This document shows, piece by piece, positions 17,458 to 26,531 of a DNA stretch of 64,000 bases. Numbering within the stretch: the first letter of the stretch is position 1; each line of letters opens with the position of its first letter. The notes under the pieces were generated by a model. It did no database searches. It saw nothing but the letters and a program-made list of their open reading frames with translations, and had not been told where the DNA came from. Where the stretch lies: NCBI GenBank assembly GCA_905214925.1, contig CAJMOB010000007.1, positions 1 to 64,000 on the forward strand, given 5' to 3'. Source of the DNA: Scybalomonas sp905214925. Its GTDB lineage: Bacteria > Bacillota > Clostridia > Lachnospirales > Lachnospiraceae. A program made the translations under genes and the position numbers.

Positions 17458-17498
17458 AGAAAAATAACATCTTATTCACAATCCAATGTGAATAAGAT
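17458..17498 (-). terminator. dnaA terminator built from two DnaA-box variants
   Basis: On the minus strand a perfect 12-bp stem (17498-17487 with 17480-17469, loop 6 nt) is followed by GTTATTTTTC. Each arm contains TTATTCACA, a one-mismatch DnaA box, so the hairpin can serve both as dnaA terminator and as an inverted pair of DnaA sites. Confidence 0.75.
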
Positions 17499-17518
17499 AT
17501 CATCTTAAAAATGAATTA

Positions 17519-18883
17519 TTAACTGGGATTTAGTTTCTTAATAATAACGTCAATTGTATTCTTTAAAGAAGGATTCTTAGATAAGTCATTCTCAATTTTT
17601 TCAGCACCATGGATTACCGTAGTATGATCGCGTTTTCCTAGCATATTTCCAACGTATTGGAGAGATGCATCGGTTAATTTTCGGCATAAATACATGGCAA
17701 TCTGTCTAGGATAAGCAATTTCTTGGCTTTTCTTCTTGGATACCATATCGGAAATAGAGACATTATAATGCTCAGCAACTGTATTCATAATCAGTTCTGG
17801 TGTGATCTCCTTATGACCTTCTGGTGTAATAAGATCTTTTAAGGCTTCCTCTGCTAATTCTACATTAATTGGTTTTCTCTCCAAAGCAGAATAAGCGCAG
17901 ATCTTATTAAGAGCGCCTTCTAATTCTCGAATATTGGACTGAATATTGTTGGCAACGTATTGCATCACATCATCATCAATATCAAGACCATCAAGTTCTG
18001 CACGTTTTTTAAGAATCGCCATTCTAGTTTCATAATCTGGAGACTGAATATCCGCTGTTAATCCCCATTCGAAGCGAGAGCGAAGTCGTTCTTCTAATGT
18101 TTCCATGTCTTTTGGAGGTTTATCAGAAGAAATAATAATTTGTTTTTTCGCTTCATGAAGGGTATTAAATGTGTGGAAAAACTCTTCTTGTGTACTTTCT
18201 TTCCCGATAATGAACTGGATATCATCAATTAATAAAACATCAATATTTCTATACTTATTGCGGAATTCTGCATTTTTATCGTGTCGAATGGAATCAATTA
18301 GCTCATTTGTGAATTTCTCACTTGTCACATAAAGTACCTTGGCGTTGGGATTATGATCGAGGATGTAGTGGGCGATGGAATGCATAAGGTGAGTCTTACC
18401 AAGTCCAACCCCTCCATATAAAAAGAGCGGATTGTAGGCTTCCGCAGGGGCATCCGCAACCGCAAGGCTTGCTGCATGAGCTAATTTATTATTATTACCG
18501 ACAACGAAGGTGTCAAAGGTATATTTTGGGTTGAGATTGTTATAAATCTCAGGTGCAGGAGCCGCTTTTGGCTCAGAAATAGAACTGGAAGCACTTGAAA
18601 TTTGGCTTCCAATTTGACTTTCTAAAATAAAATCTATTGTATATTGTTTATGAAGAAGTTCTTCAATGGCCATTTGAAGATACATATCGTAGAACTTCAT
18701 TTTGATGAAGTCAATACCGCGAGTATCTAATTTACTATCCACAATAAATGTGATTTTATCGTCAGTAACTTCAAATATTTTTAATGGACGAATCCAAGCG
18801 TTAATTGCTACTTGGGATACATCATGTTCTTTTTCAACCAAATAGAGTATGTCGTTCCATTTTTCTTCAATTGTCTTTTTCAT
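17519..18883 (-). CDS. dnaA: Chromosomal replication initiator protein DnaA
   Basis: DnaA is the AAA+ initiator that binds DnaA boxes and melts oriC. The 454-residue product has the N-terminal helicase-loading domain (about 1-80), a linker, the AAA+ domain with Walker A GGVGLGKTH and Walker B VLLIDDIQFI, sensor motifs, and domain IV with GKRDHTTVIHG for box recognition. The frame is open to 18916 (MEPKNSG...), but no ribosome site lies there, while AGGAG is 11 nt before the ATG at 18883; the same spacing is seen for dnaN. A promoter at 18945-18973 overlaps the edge of the upstream box cluster, which fits autoregulation. Confidence 0.98.
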   Translation of the reverse strand: MKKTIEEKWNDILYLVEKEHDVSQVAINAWIRPLKIFEVTDDKITFIVDSKLDTRGIDFIKMKFYDMYLQMAIEELLHKQYTIDFILESQIGSQISSASSSISEPKAAPAPEIYNNLNPKYTFDTFVVGNNNKLAHAASLAVADAPAEAYNPLFLYGGVGLGKTHLMHSIAHYILDHNPNAKVLYVTSEKFTNELIDSIRHDKNAEFRNKYRNIDVLLIDDIQFIIGKESTQEEFFHTFNTLHEAKKQIIISSDKPPKDMETLEERLRSRFEWGLTADIQSPDYETRMAILKKRAELDGLDIDDDVMQYVANNIQSNIRELEGALNKICAYSALERKPINVELAEEALKDLITPEGHKEITPELIMNTVAEHYNVSISDMVSKKKSQEIAYPRQIAMYLCRKLTDASLQYVGNMLGKRDHTTVIHGAEKIENDLSKNPSLKNTIDVIIKKLNPS

Positions 18884-18944
18884 AGTGTTGTTTACTCCTG
18901 AGTTTTTTGGTTCCATATCGATTTACATACTTTCGCTTATATAT

Positions 18945-18973
18945 ATACTATAACATATGTGGATTTTTTTCAA
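18945..18973 (-). promoter_or_regulatory. Probable dnaA promoter
   Basis: Minus strand TTGAAA at 18973-18968, 17-nt spacer, TAGTAT at 18950-18945. A DnaA-box variant (18982-18990) lies just upstream. Confidence 0.6.
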
Positions 18974-18981
18974 TAACGGAT

Positions 18982-19174
18982 TGTGTATAACTTTTAAAAT
19001 TTTGATCGCATTATAATAGGAAGAAATAAAAAACTGTGGATTTGTGTGTGGATAAAGTAATAAACATATTAACAGATAAAAAATCGTGCAAAACTAAGAA
19101 AAAATCATAAAAAATAGAAATTATAAACAAGAAAGGAAAAAGTTATACACAAGTTGTCAACATTTTGTGGATAA
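18982..19174. other. oriC part 1: DnaA-box cluster upstream of dnaA
   Basis: Boxes seen: 18982-18990 (-, TTATACACA), 19047-19055 (-, TTATCCACA), 19143-19151 (+, TTATACACA), 19166-19174 (-, TTATCCACA). Together with the dnaA-dnaN cluster this gives the bipartite origin usual in Firmicutes. The rest of 18884-19389 is AT-rich spacer with the dnaA and rpmH promoters. Confidence 0.85.
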
Positions 19175-19237
19175 CTTGTGAAACTGATGTTTTTTATGTG
19201 TGAATGGTTGTGGAACGAAAAAAAACGTAGGAAATAC

Positions 19238-19266
19238 TTGACGTTTCGGGCATTGACCCTTATAAT
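19238..19266 (+). promoter_or_regulatory. rpmH operon promoter
   Basis: TTGACG at 19238-19243, 17-nt spacer, TATAAT at 19261-19266. It is directed away from dnaA, toward rpmH, with a leader of about 115 nt. Confidence 0.8.
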
Positions 19267-19389
19267 AGGAGTGATGTTCTTATCAATCTAGGGACTTCTA
19301 TGCCAATTTGCAGAAGAAGCGCTAGAAGAATCGTTTGAATATTAATTGTAAGATTATTAGTAATGAGATAGAAGGAGGTGCTTGTAGTT

Positions 19390-19524
19390 ATGAAAATGAC
19401 ATTCCAACCTAAAAAAAGACAAAGATCAAAAGTTCATGGATTTAGAAAAAGAATGAGCACTGCTAACGGAAGAAAAGTTCTTGCTAGCAGAAGAAGAAAA
19501 GGTAGAGCTAAGTTATCAGCATAG
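19390..19524 (+). CDS. rpmH: 50S ribosomal protein L34
   Basis: The 44-residue, very Lys/Arg-rich product begins MKMTFQPKKRQRSKVHGF and ends RRRKGRAKLSA, the standard L34 sequence and length. GGAGGTG lies about ten nt before the ATG. It opens the rpmH-rnpA-yidD-yidC-jag block, conserved beside oriC, and is followed by an intrinsic terminator at 19530-19560, so expression can exceed that of rnpA. Confidence 0.98.
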   Translation: MKMTFQPKKRQRSKVHGFRKRMSTANGRKVLASRRRKGRAKLSA

Positions 19525-19529
19525 AGCAT

Positions 19530-19560
19530 AGGTCGCAGTTAATGTGACCTTTTCTTTTCT
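19530..19560 (+). terminator. Terminator after rpmH
   Basis: AGGTC at 19530-19534 pairs with GACCT at 19546-19550, with an inner CA/TG pair, followed by TTTTCTTTTC. The short stem suggests partial read-through into rnpA. Confidence 0.7.
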
Positions 19561-19690
19561 TTATTTCAAAATTTTTCGTGTAAAGATAGGCGATCCGTGA
19601 TGGAAAATAAGTGGAAATAATAAGGATCGCCAACAAAGAGAATACGTAGAATACGTTTTTTAAGAACATCAAACTAAGAGGAATTAGATT

Positions 19691-20050
19691 GTGAAACGTT
19701 TTGAATCGTTAAAGAAGAATAAGGACTTTGTTACCGTATACAATAGCGGAAAATCCTTAGCAAATCGGTATCTTGTTATGTATATAAGGAAAAATGATCT
19801 TCCTTATAATCGAGTAGGGATTTCTGTTAGTAAAAAGGTAGGGAACAGTGTAGTAAGACATCGAGTTACAAGATTAATTAGAGAAAGTAATCGTTTACAT
19901 GCAGATGTGATAGTGACTGGCTATGATATTGTTGTAATTGCCAGACCATCTGTAAAGGGGAAGGGCTTTTTAGAAGTGGAAAGTGCTTTCTTACATTTGG
20001 CTAAACTTCACCATCTATTAATCGAGGTGAATCAAGGTGAAAATTGTTAA
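19691..20050 (+). CDS. rnpA: Ribonuclease P protein component
   Basis: RnpA is the protein cofactor of RNase P, which matures tRNA 5' ends. The 119-residue product begins MKRFESLKKNKDFVTVYNSG, with the typical RVGISVSKKVGNSVVRHRV RNA-binding region (about 43-61) and RLIRES. The start is GTG with AGAGGA upstream. The end overlaps yidD by 14 nt. Length and order are standard. Confidence 0.97.
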   Translation: MKRFESLKKNKDFVTVYNSGKSLANRYLVMYIRKNDLPYNRVGISVSKKVGNSVVRHRVTRLIRESNRLHADVIVTGYDIVVIARPSVKGKGFLEVESAFLHLAKLHHLLIEVNQGENC

Positions 20051-20258
20051 GAAATTTTTGATATACTGCATTCGTTTTTATCAAGTAGCTCTTTCACCAT
20101 TGAAAGGACGAGGCGTATGCAGATATACTCCAACGTGCTCTCAATACGCAATTGAAGCGATTGAAAAATATGGTGCGTTTAAAGGGAGTTTGTTAGCGGT
20201 CTGGAGAATTTTAAGGTGTAATCCGTTCTCAAAAGGCGGCTACGATCCAGTACCGTAA
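20037..20258 (+). CDS. yidD: Membrane protein insertion efficiency factor YidD
   Basis: The 73-residue YidD family protein aids YidC-dependent membrane insertion. It shows the family features YQVALSPLKGRGVCRYTPTC (partial: FYQVALSPL and CRYTPTCSQYA) and GGYDPVP at the end. An N-terminal amphipathic or membrane segment is present. GTG start at 20037 has GAGGTG upstream and lies inside the end of rnpA, so translation is coupled. yidC follows after 19 nt. Confidence 0.97.
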   Translation: MKIVKKFLIYCIRFYQVALSPLKGRGVCRYTPTCSQYAIEAIEKYGAFKGSLLAVWRILRCNPFSKGGYDPVP

Positions 20259-20277
20259 AACAGGAGGGTAAAGTAAT

Positions 20278-21606
20278 ATGTTGTTATTAACACAGCAAAG
20301 TGGTATTTTAAAACCATTTGCCATTGCGATGGGATGGATCATGGAATGGATATTCAATATTTTGAATGCCATTGGAATTGGTAACATTGGTCTTACCATC
20401 ATTTTATTTACTATTGTCATTCGTTTAATTTTATTACCAATGACAATTAAGCAACAACAGTTCTCAAAAATGACTCAGTTGATGCAGCCAGAAATGAAAA
20501 AAATCCAGAAGAAGTATCGTGGTAAAAAGGACCAAGCTTCTATGGCAAAACAGAACGAAGAAATTCAAGATTTATATGCAAAATATGGTGTAAGTCCATC
20601 TGGAAGCTGTTTACAAATGCTTATTCAGATGCCAATTTTATTTGCATTATACCGTGTTATGTATAATATTCCAGCTTATATTGGTTCAATCAAAGAGTTA
20701 TTTATTAATATTATTACACCGTTGCAACAAGTGCCTGATTTTCAGACAAAGTTATATGAGGTACAGCAAGCAGCGAATATTAAACCAGGTCTTATTAAAT
20801 TAATTTCTGAAGGACAGACGAATATTGGCGTTGATCAAATGGTTGATGTTATGAACAAATTTACACCAGAAGCATGGAATAAATTACAAGATGCTTTTAG
20901 TGGAAATACAGAAGTAATCAATGCGATCTCTACTAACGTTCCTAAGATTCAGGAATTTAATAATTTCCTTTTTGGAATTAACTTAACAGAAAGTCCAGCA
21001 AATGCAGGTATCTTCTCTGCTTATATTTTAATTCCATTAGCAGCAGCATTTTTCTCTTTCTTATCATCTTATAGTATGATGAGTAGAAGTACCGTAGATA
21101 AAAATGATCCGACTGCAAAAATGTCAAAAGGTATGATGATCTATATGCCAATTATGTCTGCATTCATCAGTTTTGGTGTTCCAGCTGGTTTAGGTCTTTA
21201 CTGGGCAATGGGTTCTCTTGTAATGTGGGTACAACAGCTCTTAATTAATAGACATTTAGATCATATGGATATTGAGAAATTTATTGCAAAAAATCGTGCA
21301 AAAGCTGAGAAGAAGGCAGCAAAAGGTAAAAAATCCTTTATGCAAAAAATGGCAGAGATGGAAGCAAGAAATGCAGGTGTTCCTGAAGAAGAAGAAAGCA
21401 ATCAGAGAAGCATCAGTGATATTGCATCGATCAATACAAAAAAAGTATTGAACAAAGCTACAACATCAAGTGAAGGAAAATCAATTGGTGATCTGGAATC
21501 TCCTACTCAGACGAATGCCAACATGGGAAGTATTGCTTCAAAAGCAAATATTATGTTAAACTATGAGGACAAGAAGTCAGGGAATAACAAAGGGGGCAAC
21601 AGATAA
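20278..21606 (+). CDS. yidC: Membrane protein insertase YidC/Oxa1/SpoIIIJ
   Basis: YidC inserts proteins into the membrane alone or with SecYEG. The 442-residue protein has an N-terminal helix, then the conserved TIVIRLILLPMTIKQQ segment holding the membrane-buried Arg, a charged cytoplasmic hairpin (MQPEMKKIQKKY), three more core helices (LQMLIQMPILFALYRVM; AYILIPLAAAFFSFL; FGVPAGLGLYWAM) and a long basic tail that may contact ribosomes. A large Gln/Asn-rich external insertion is at about 150-235. No lipobox is present. Its stop overlaps the jag start by one base. Confidence 0.97.
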   Translation: MLLLTQQSGILKPFAIAMGWIMEWIFNILNAIGIGNIGLTIILFTIVIRLILLPMTIKQQQFSKMTQLMQPEMKKIQKKYRGKKDQASMAKQNEEIQDLYAKYGVSPSGSCLQMLIQMPILFALYRVMYNIPAYIGSIKELFINIITPLQQVPDFQTKLYEVQQAANIKPGLIKLISEGQTNIGVDQMVDVMNKFTPEAWNKLQDAFSGNTEVINAISTNVPKIQEFNNFLFGINLTESPANAGIFSAYILIPLAAAFFSFLSSYSMMSRSTVDKNDPTAKMSKGMMIYMPIMSAFISFGVPAGLGLYWAMGSLVMWVQQLLINRHLDHMDIEKFIAKNRAKAEKKAAKGKKSFMQKMAEMEARNAGVPEEEESNQRSISDIASINTKKVLNKATTSSEGKSIGDLESPTQTNANMGSIASKANIMLNYEDKKSGNNKGGNR

Positions 21607-22229
21607 TGGAATTTGTTGAGTTCAGAGGAAAAACTGTCAATGATGCTTTAACGGAAGCGACAGTAACTCTTGGGGTTGCGAGCAGTAATTTAGAGTACGA
21701 AGTAGTTGAGAAAGGCAGTGAAGGATTTTTTGGAATTGGAAGAAAACCAGCTGTTATTCGTGCAAAAGTAAAAAAGACATTTGTGGATACGATCAGAGAA
21801 TTTGCCGAAAATTTATTTCATGCTATGGGCGTTGACGCAAAGGTCGAGATTCAATATGATGAACAAAGTCACAATATGGATATGAATTTAATCGGTGATG
21901 ATATGGGAATTCTCATCGGTAAGAGAGGACAGACATTAGACTCTTTACAGTACTTGTTAAGTTTATATATCAATAAAGAAAGTGACACTTATATTCGTTT
22001 CAAGTTGGATACAGAAAATTATAGAGAACGCAGAAAGAAAACACTGGAAAATCTCGCAAAAAATATCGCTTTTAAAGTGAAAAGAATGAGAAAACCAGTA
22101 GCTTTAGAACCTATGAATCCATATGAAAGAAGAGTGATTCATTCTGCTCTTCAGAATGATAGATATGTATGCACCAAGAGTGAAGGCGAAGAACCATACA
22201 GAAAAGTTGTTATCATGCTGAAAAAATAA
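21606..22229 (+). CDS. jag: RNA-binding protein Jag/KhpB
   Basis: The 207-residue protein has the three Jag parts: Jag-N (about 1-50, with the GFFGIGRKPA motif), a KH domain (about 75-145, with GILIGKRGQTLDSLQYL) and an R3H domain at the C-terminus (NPYERRVIHSALQ). Jag/KhpB binds small and messenger RNAs and, in other Firmicutes, affects cell elongation. The start ATG overlaps the yidC stop (TAATG), which implies coupling. A terminator follows. Confidence 0.96.
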   Translation: MEFVEFRGKTVNDALTEATVTLGVASSNLEYEVVEKGSEGFFGIGRKPAVIRAKVKKTFVDTIREFAENLFHAMGVDAKVEIQYDEQSHNMDMNLIGDDMGILIGKRGQTLDSLQYLLSLYINKESDTYIRFKLDTENYRERRKKTLENLAKNIAFKVKRMRKPVALEPMNPYERRVIHSALQNDRYVCTKSEGEEPYRKVVIMLKK

Positions 22230-22241
22230 TGATGAAAAGTA

Positions 22242-22273
22242 AAAAGGCTGCCTGAAATTGGGCGGCCTTTTCG
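22242..22273 (+). terminator. Terminator after jag
   Basis: Stem 22242-22252 with 22261-22271 (11 bp, one G-U), ending in CTTTTCG. It closes the rpmH-jag block before mnmE. Confidence 0.85.
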
Positions 22274-22296
22274 TTTACAAGAAAGGGTAAAAAATA

Positions 22297-23673
22297 ATGA
22301 AAACAGATACAATTGCGGCAATAGCAACCGCTATGACCAATTCAGGAATTGGAATTATTCGTATCAGTGGGGAAAGAGCCATCCCAATTATAAAAGAAAT
22401 TTTCCGCCCAAGAAATGCAAAAAAAGATATGGAGATGGTGGAAAGTTATACGGCTCATTATGGCTTTATTGAAGATCAAGGAGAAGTCATTGACGAATGT
22501 ATTGTCCTTGTAATGCGTGCACCAGCCACTTATACTAAAGAAGATGTGGTGGAAATCGATAGCCATGGTGGCGTTATCGTTATGAGAAAAATATTAGAGT
22601 TAGTGCTTCGGCATGGGGCAAGACCAGCAGAACCAGGAGAATTTACAAAACGTGCTTTCCTAAATGGAAGAATTGACTTATCCCAAGCGGAAGCGGTTAT
22701 GGATTTAATTTCTGCTAAAAATGAGTTTGCTATGGAAAGCTCGTTAAAGCAATTAAGAGGAAGCGTTAAGAAAAAAATTGAGAAGCTAAGAAAAGATATT
22801 ATTCATCAAGTAGCATTTATTGAGTCTGCATTAGATGATCCAGAACATTATAGCGTTGACGGATATGGAGAAGAATTGTTAAAAGTATTGCGTCCTGTGG
22901 AAAAAGAAGTGAGCCGTTTAATTGAATCTTCTTCTGACGGAAAGATTTTAAAAGAAGGGATCAAAACCGCTATTGTTGGAAAACCAAATGCAGGAAAATC
23001 TTCTTTACTCAATGTGATGGTTGGGGAAGAGAGAGCCATTGTAACAGAGATTGCTGGAACCACAAGGGATACGCTAGAAGAATCCATTTATATCCATGGA
23101 ATTCCATTGCAGATTATCGATACCGCAGGAATTCGTGATACCGAAGATATTGTTGAAAAAATCGGGGTCAATAAAGCAAAAGATGCGGTGGATGAAGCAG
23201 ATCTTGTTTTATATGTCATCGATGGTTCCAAGGAGTTAGATGAGAACGATCGAGAAATTATGGAATTAATTCAAGGTAAGAAAGTAATCACATTGTTAAA
23301 TAAATCAGACCTTGAAAAACAAATCTTAACTTCAGAAATCGAACAGAAGTTAAATGGTCCTGTGATTTCAATCTCAGCAAAAGAAGAGACAGGAATTGAT
23401 GAATTTTATGATGCATTAAAAGAAATGTTCTTTGAAGGGCAGTTAGAATTTAATGATGAAATTTATATTACAAATATGCGCCATAAGACAGCGCTTATGA
23501 ATGCAAAAGAGAGTTTGGAACAAGTTGTTATAAGTATTGAAAATCAAATGCCAGAAGATTTTTATTCGATTGATTTGATGAATGCTTATGAAGAACTTGG
23601 ATTTATTATTGGAGAATCATTAGAAGAAGATCTCGTAAATGAGATCTTTCGTGAATTCTGTATGGGAAAATAA
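22297..23673 (+). CDS. mnmE: tRNA modification GTPase MnmE
   Basis: MnmE with MnmG adds the (carboxymethyl)aminomethyl group at wobble U34 of certain tRNAs. The 458-residue protein has the N-terminal folate-binding domain (MKTDTIAAIATA), the Ras-like G domain inserted in a helical domain (GKPNAGKSS about 230, DTAG, NKSD), and the C-terminal FCMGK box with the conserved Cys. AAAGGG precedes the ATG. It is three nt from mnmG region and forms one unit with mnmG and rsmG. Confidence 0.98.
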   Translation: MKTDTIAAIATAMTNSGIGIIRISGERAIPIIKEIFRPRNAKKDMEMVESYTAHYGFIEDQGEVIDECIVLVMRAPATYTKEDVVEIDSHGGVIVMRKILELVLRHGARPAEPGEFTKRAFLNGRIDLSQAEAVMDLISAKNEFAMESSLKQLRGSVKKKIEKLRKDIIHQVAFIESALDDPEHYSVDGYGEELLKVLRPVEKEVSRLIESSSDGKILKEGIKTAIVGKPNAGKSSLLNVMVGEERAIVTEIAGTTRDTLEESIYIHGIPLQIIDTAGIRDTEDIVEKIGVNKAKDAVDEADLVLYVIDGSKELDENDREIMELIQGKKVITLLNKSDLEKQILTSEIEQKLNGPVISISAKEETGIDEFYDALKEMFFEGQLEFNDEIYITNMRHKTALMNAKESLEQVVISIENQMPEDFYSIDLMNAYEELGFIIGESLEEDLVNEIFREFCMGK

Positions 23674-23685
23674 GGAGTGAAAAAA

Positions 23686-25563
23686 GTGGCATATTTTGAA
23701 GATACTTATGATATCGTAGTCGTTGGTGCAGGTCATGCAGGATGCGAAGCATCTTTGGCTTGTGCAAGACTCGGGTTTGAAACCATTTGTTTTACTGTCA
23801 GCATGGATAGTGTGGCACTCATGCCATGTAATCCAAACATCGGTGGAAGTTCCAAAGGACATCTTGTAAAAGAGATCGATGCCCTTGGCGGTGAAATGGG
23901 AAAAAATATTGATAAAACTTATATTCAATCAAAAATGTTAAATGAGTCAAAGGGACCAGCGGTTCACTCATTGCGTGCACAAGCGGATAAACAAGAATAT
24001 ACCCGCGAAATGCGAAAAACAATGGAGAACACAGAACATTTAACATTAAAACAAGCGGAAGTTGTTGAGATCTTAACAGAAGATGGAAAAGTAACAGGAG
24101 TAAAAACTTTTTCTGGAGCGACGTATCATGCGAAGGCTGTAATCTTATGTACAGGGACTTATTTAAAAGCGAGATGTATCTATGGTGATGTGAGCAATTA
24201 TACAGGACCAAATGGGCTGTCTGCGGCAAATCACTTAACCGATTCTTTAAAAGCACTTGGAATTGAAATGTATCGCTTCAAGACAGGAACACCTGCACGT
24301 GTTGATAAAAGAAGTATTGATTTTAGCGTGATGGAAGAACAAAAAGGGGACGAGAAAATCGTACCATTTTCTTTTACGAATCGTCCAGAAGATATTAAAA
24401 GAGAGCAAATTTCTTGTTGGCTCACTTATACCAATCAGAGAACTCATGAGATTATTCGAAATAATATCGATCGTTCTCCTCTTTATTCTGGAATGATTGA
24501 AGGAACAGGGCCTCGTTATTGCCCATCGGTAGAAGATAAAATTATGAAGTTCCCAGATAAAAATCGCCATCAAGTATTCATTGAGCCAGAAGGTGAATAT
24601 ACAAACGAAATGTATGTAGGCGGTATGTCCAGTTCCATGCCAGAAGATGTTCAGTATGAAATGTATCGTTCTGTAAAAGGAATGGAAAATGTGAAAATCA
24701 CAAGAAACGCTTATGCAATTGAATACGATTGTATCAATGCAACACAGTTAAAACCATCTTTGGAATTTAAACAAATAGAAGGACTCTTTAGTGGTGGACA
24801 GTTCAATGGAAGTTCTGGATACGAAGAAGCAGCGGCACAAGGTCTTATGGCAGGTATTAATGCGGTAAGAAAATTACAGGGAAAAGATCCTGTTATTTTA
24901 GAGCGTTCCGATGGATATATTGGTGTATTAATTGATGATTTAGTAACAAAAGAAACTCATGAGCCATATCGAATGATGACATCAAGAGCGGAATATCGTT
25001 TATTACTTCGTCAAGATAATGCAGATCTTCGTTTGACAGAGATTGGATATGAAATCGGATTAATTGAACAAGAACGATATGATTATCTAAACTGGAAAAA
25101 AGAAGCCATTCAGAAAGAACAACAACGCTTAGAGACAACTCACATTGGTGGCAAAAAAGAGGTGCAAGAGCTATTAGAATCTTATGGAAGCACTCCATTA
25201 AAAACAGCGGTCTCTTTGGCTGAATTAATTCGACGTCCAGAGCTTTCTTATGAAGCGATAGCACCGATCGATTATGAGAGAGAACCATTGTCCGAAGATG
25301 TCATTGAGCAAGTAAACATTAACATTAAATATGATGGCTATATTAAGAGACAACTTCATCAAGTAGAACAATTTAAGAAATTAGAATCTAAAAAGATACC
25401 AGAAGATATCGTATATGAATCTATTCATAACTTAAGAAAAGAAGCGATTCAAAAATTAAATGCGATCCGCCCGGTTTCCATTGGACAGGCAAAACGTATT
25501 TCTGGAGTTTCTCCATCTGATATTTCTGTTCTTTTGATTTATTTAGAACAGTTGAGACGATAG
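23686..25563 (+). CDS. mnmG: tRNA uridine-5-carboxymethylaminomethyl modification enzyme MnmG (GidA)
   Basis: MnmG is the FAD-dependent partner of MnmE. The product has the dinucleotide-binding start DIVVVGAGHAGCEAS, the MPCNPNIGGSSKGHLVKEIDALGG block, and the C-terminal YIKRQLHQVEQF and ISGVSPSDISVLL features. Two GTG starts exist. GTG at 23677 is overlapped by the ribosome site, while GTG at 23686 lies eight nt behind AAGGAG and gives MAYFEDTYD (625 residues), so 23686 is preferred. The mnmE stop is 12 nt upstream. Confidence 0.97.
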   Translation: MAYFEDTYDIVVVGAGHAGCEASLACARLGFETICFTVSMDSVALMPCNPNIGGSSKGHLVKEIDALGGEMGKNIDKTYIQSKMLNESKGPAVHSLRAQADKQEYTREMRKTMENTEHLTLKQAEVVEILTEDGKVTGVKTFSGATYHAKAVILCTGTYLKARCIYGDVSNYTGPNGLSAANHLTDSLKALGIEMYRFKTGTPARVDKRSIDFSVMEEQKGDEKIVPFSFTNRPEDIKREQISCWLTYTNQRTHEIIRNNIDRSPLYSGMIEGTGPRYCPSVEDKIMKFPDKNRHQVFIEPEGEYTNEMYVGGMSSSMPEDVQYEMYRSVKGMENVKITRNAYAIEYDCINATQLKPSLEFKQIEGLFSGGQFNGSSGYEEAAAQGLMAGINAVRKLQGKDPVILERSDGYIGVLIDDLVTKETHEPYRMMTSRAEYRLLLRQDNADLRLTEIGYEIGLIEQERYDYLNWKKEAIQKEQQRLETTHIGGKKEVQELLESYGSTPLKTAVSLAELIRRPELSYEAIAPIDYEREPLSEDVIEQVNINIKYDGYIKRQLHQVEQFKKLESKKIPEDIVYESIHNLRKEAIQKLNAIRPVSIGQAKRISGVSPSDISVLLIYLEQLRR

Positions 25564-25573
25564 GAGGAAAGCT

Positions 25574-26296
25574 ATGGAACAGTTAAAAAAGAAAAGTGAA
25601 ATGTTAGATATTTCCTTATCAGAGAAACAATTACAACAGTTTTTGTCCTACTATGAAATGTTAATAGAAAAAAATAAGGTGATGAATTTAACTGCCATTA
25701 CGGAAAAAGAAGAGGTCATCGATAAACATTTTATTGATAGCATTTCTTTCAATAAAGCTATGGATGTGACAAAATCATTAAAGATCTTAGATCTTGGAAC
25801 AGGAGCGGGATTCCCAGGAATTCCTTTAAAGATTGCTTATCCAAATTTAGAGATTACATTGCTTGATTCTTTAAATAAACGAATTAAATTTTTAGATGAA
25901 GTCATTGAGGCACTTGGACTAGAAGGAATTTCTACGATTCATGGAAGAGCAGAGGATTATGCAAAACAGGTATCCTATCGAGAACAGTTTGATATTTGTG
26001 TTTCTCGTGCAGTTGCTAATCTTGCGACGCTTAGTGAATATTGTTTACCTTATGTAAAAGAAGGTGGCTGTTTTATTTCCTATAAGTCAGGTTCTGTTGA
26101 GGAAGAATTAGAGCAGTCCAAGAAAGCTATTTTTGAGTTAGGAGGAAAGGTGAAAGAAGTGATCGCCTTTACTTTGCCAGAAACGGATATTGAAAGAACT
26201 TTTGTAGTTATTGAAAAGGTGAGAAAAACACCAAAGAAATATCCAAGAAAAGCAGGGCTTCCATCAAAAGAACCGATTGGGGTTATAAAAGCTTAA
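25574..26296 (+). CDS. rsmG: 16S rRNA (guanine-527-N7)-methyltransferase RsmG
   Basis: RsmG methylates G527 of 16S rRNA with S-adenosylmethionine. The 240-residue protein shows the family's KVMNLTAITE segment, DKHFIDSI, the SAM-binding LDLGTGAGFPGIPLKI loop and VSRAVANL. AGGAGG lies before the ATG, 10 nt after mnmG. Loss of this gene gives low-level streptomycin resistance in other bacteria. It ends the block at a bidirectional terminator. Confidence 0.97.
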   Translation: MEQLKKKSEMLDISLSEKQLQQFLSYYEMLIEKNKVMNLTAITEKEEVIDKHFIDSISFNKAMDVTKSLKILDLGTGAGFPGIPLKIAYPNLEITLLDSLNKRIKFLDEVIEALGLEGISTIHGRAEDYAKQVSYREQFDICVSRAVANLATLSEYCLPYVKEGGCFISYKSGSVEEELEQSKKAIFELGGKVKEVIAFTLPETDIERTFVVIEKVRKTPKKYPRKAGLPSKEPIGVIKA

Positions 26297-26367
26297 ATTT
26301 ATTAGGGAGTAATCTTTTGTTAGGAAAGAGTGTTTTGGAACAAAAGATAGAATAAATAAAAAGAGAT

Positions 26368-26420
26368 AAAAAAGTGGTAGATAGGAGATTTAAATAGTAA
26401 TTCTTATCCGCCACTTTTTT
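26368..26420. terminator. Bidirectional terminator between rsmG and the alpha/beta hydrolase gene
   Basis: AAAAAAGTGG (26368-26377) and CCACTTTTTT (26411-26420) pair perfectly, with further imperfect pairing inside. Runs of A and T on both sides serve both converging genes. The rest of 26297-26531 holds nothing recognisable. Confidence 0.8.
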
Positions 26421-26531
26421 ATTTAATAGTTGATGGAAAATAGAATGTTTTGTTGTTTTCAATTTAATAGGAAATTTTATAAAACAACGCAGTTATATTA
26501 ATAATTGAAATCATATCATAGTACGAATATT

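Larger units (their letters stand above)
17235..17495. other. oriC part 2: DnaA-box cluster between dnaA and dnaN
   Basis: Boxes seen: 17235-17243 (-, TTATACACA), 17315-17323 (-, TTATCCACA), 17371-17379 (-, TTATACACA), 17410-17418 (+, TTATCCACA), 17472-17480 (+, TTATTCACA), 17487-17495 (-, TTATTCACA). Two perfect consensus sites and four one-mismatch variants lie in 260 bp, with mixed orientation. Confidence 0.85.

Noticed and set aside
18884..18916. Upstream dnaA start
   Set aside because: No ribosome site; AGGAG supports the ATG at 18883.
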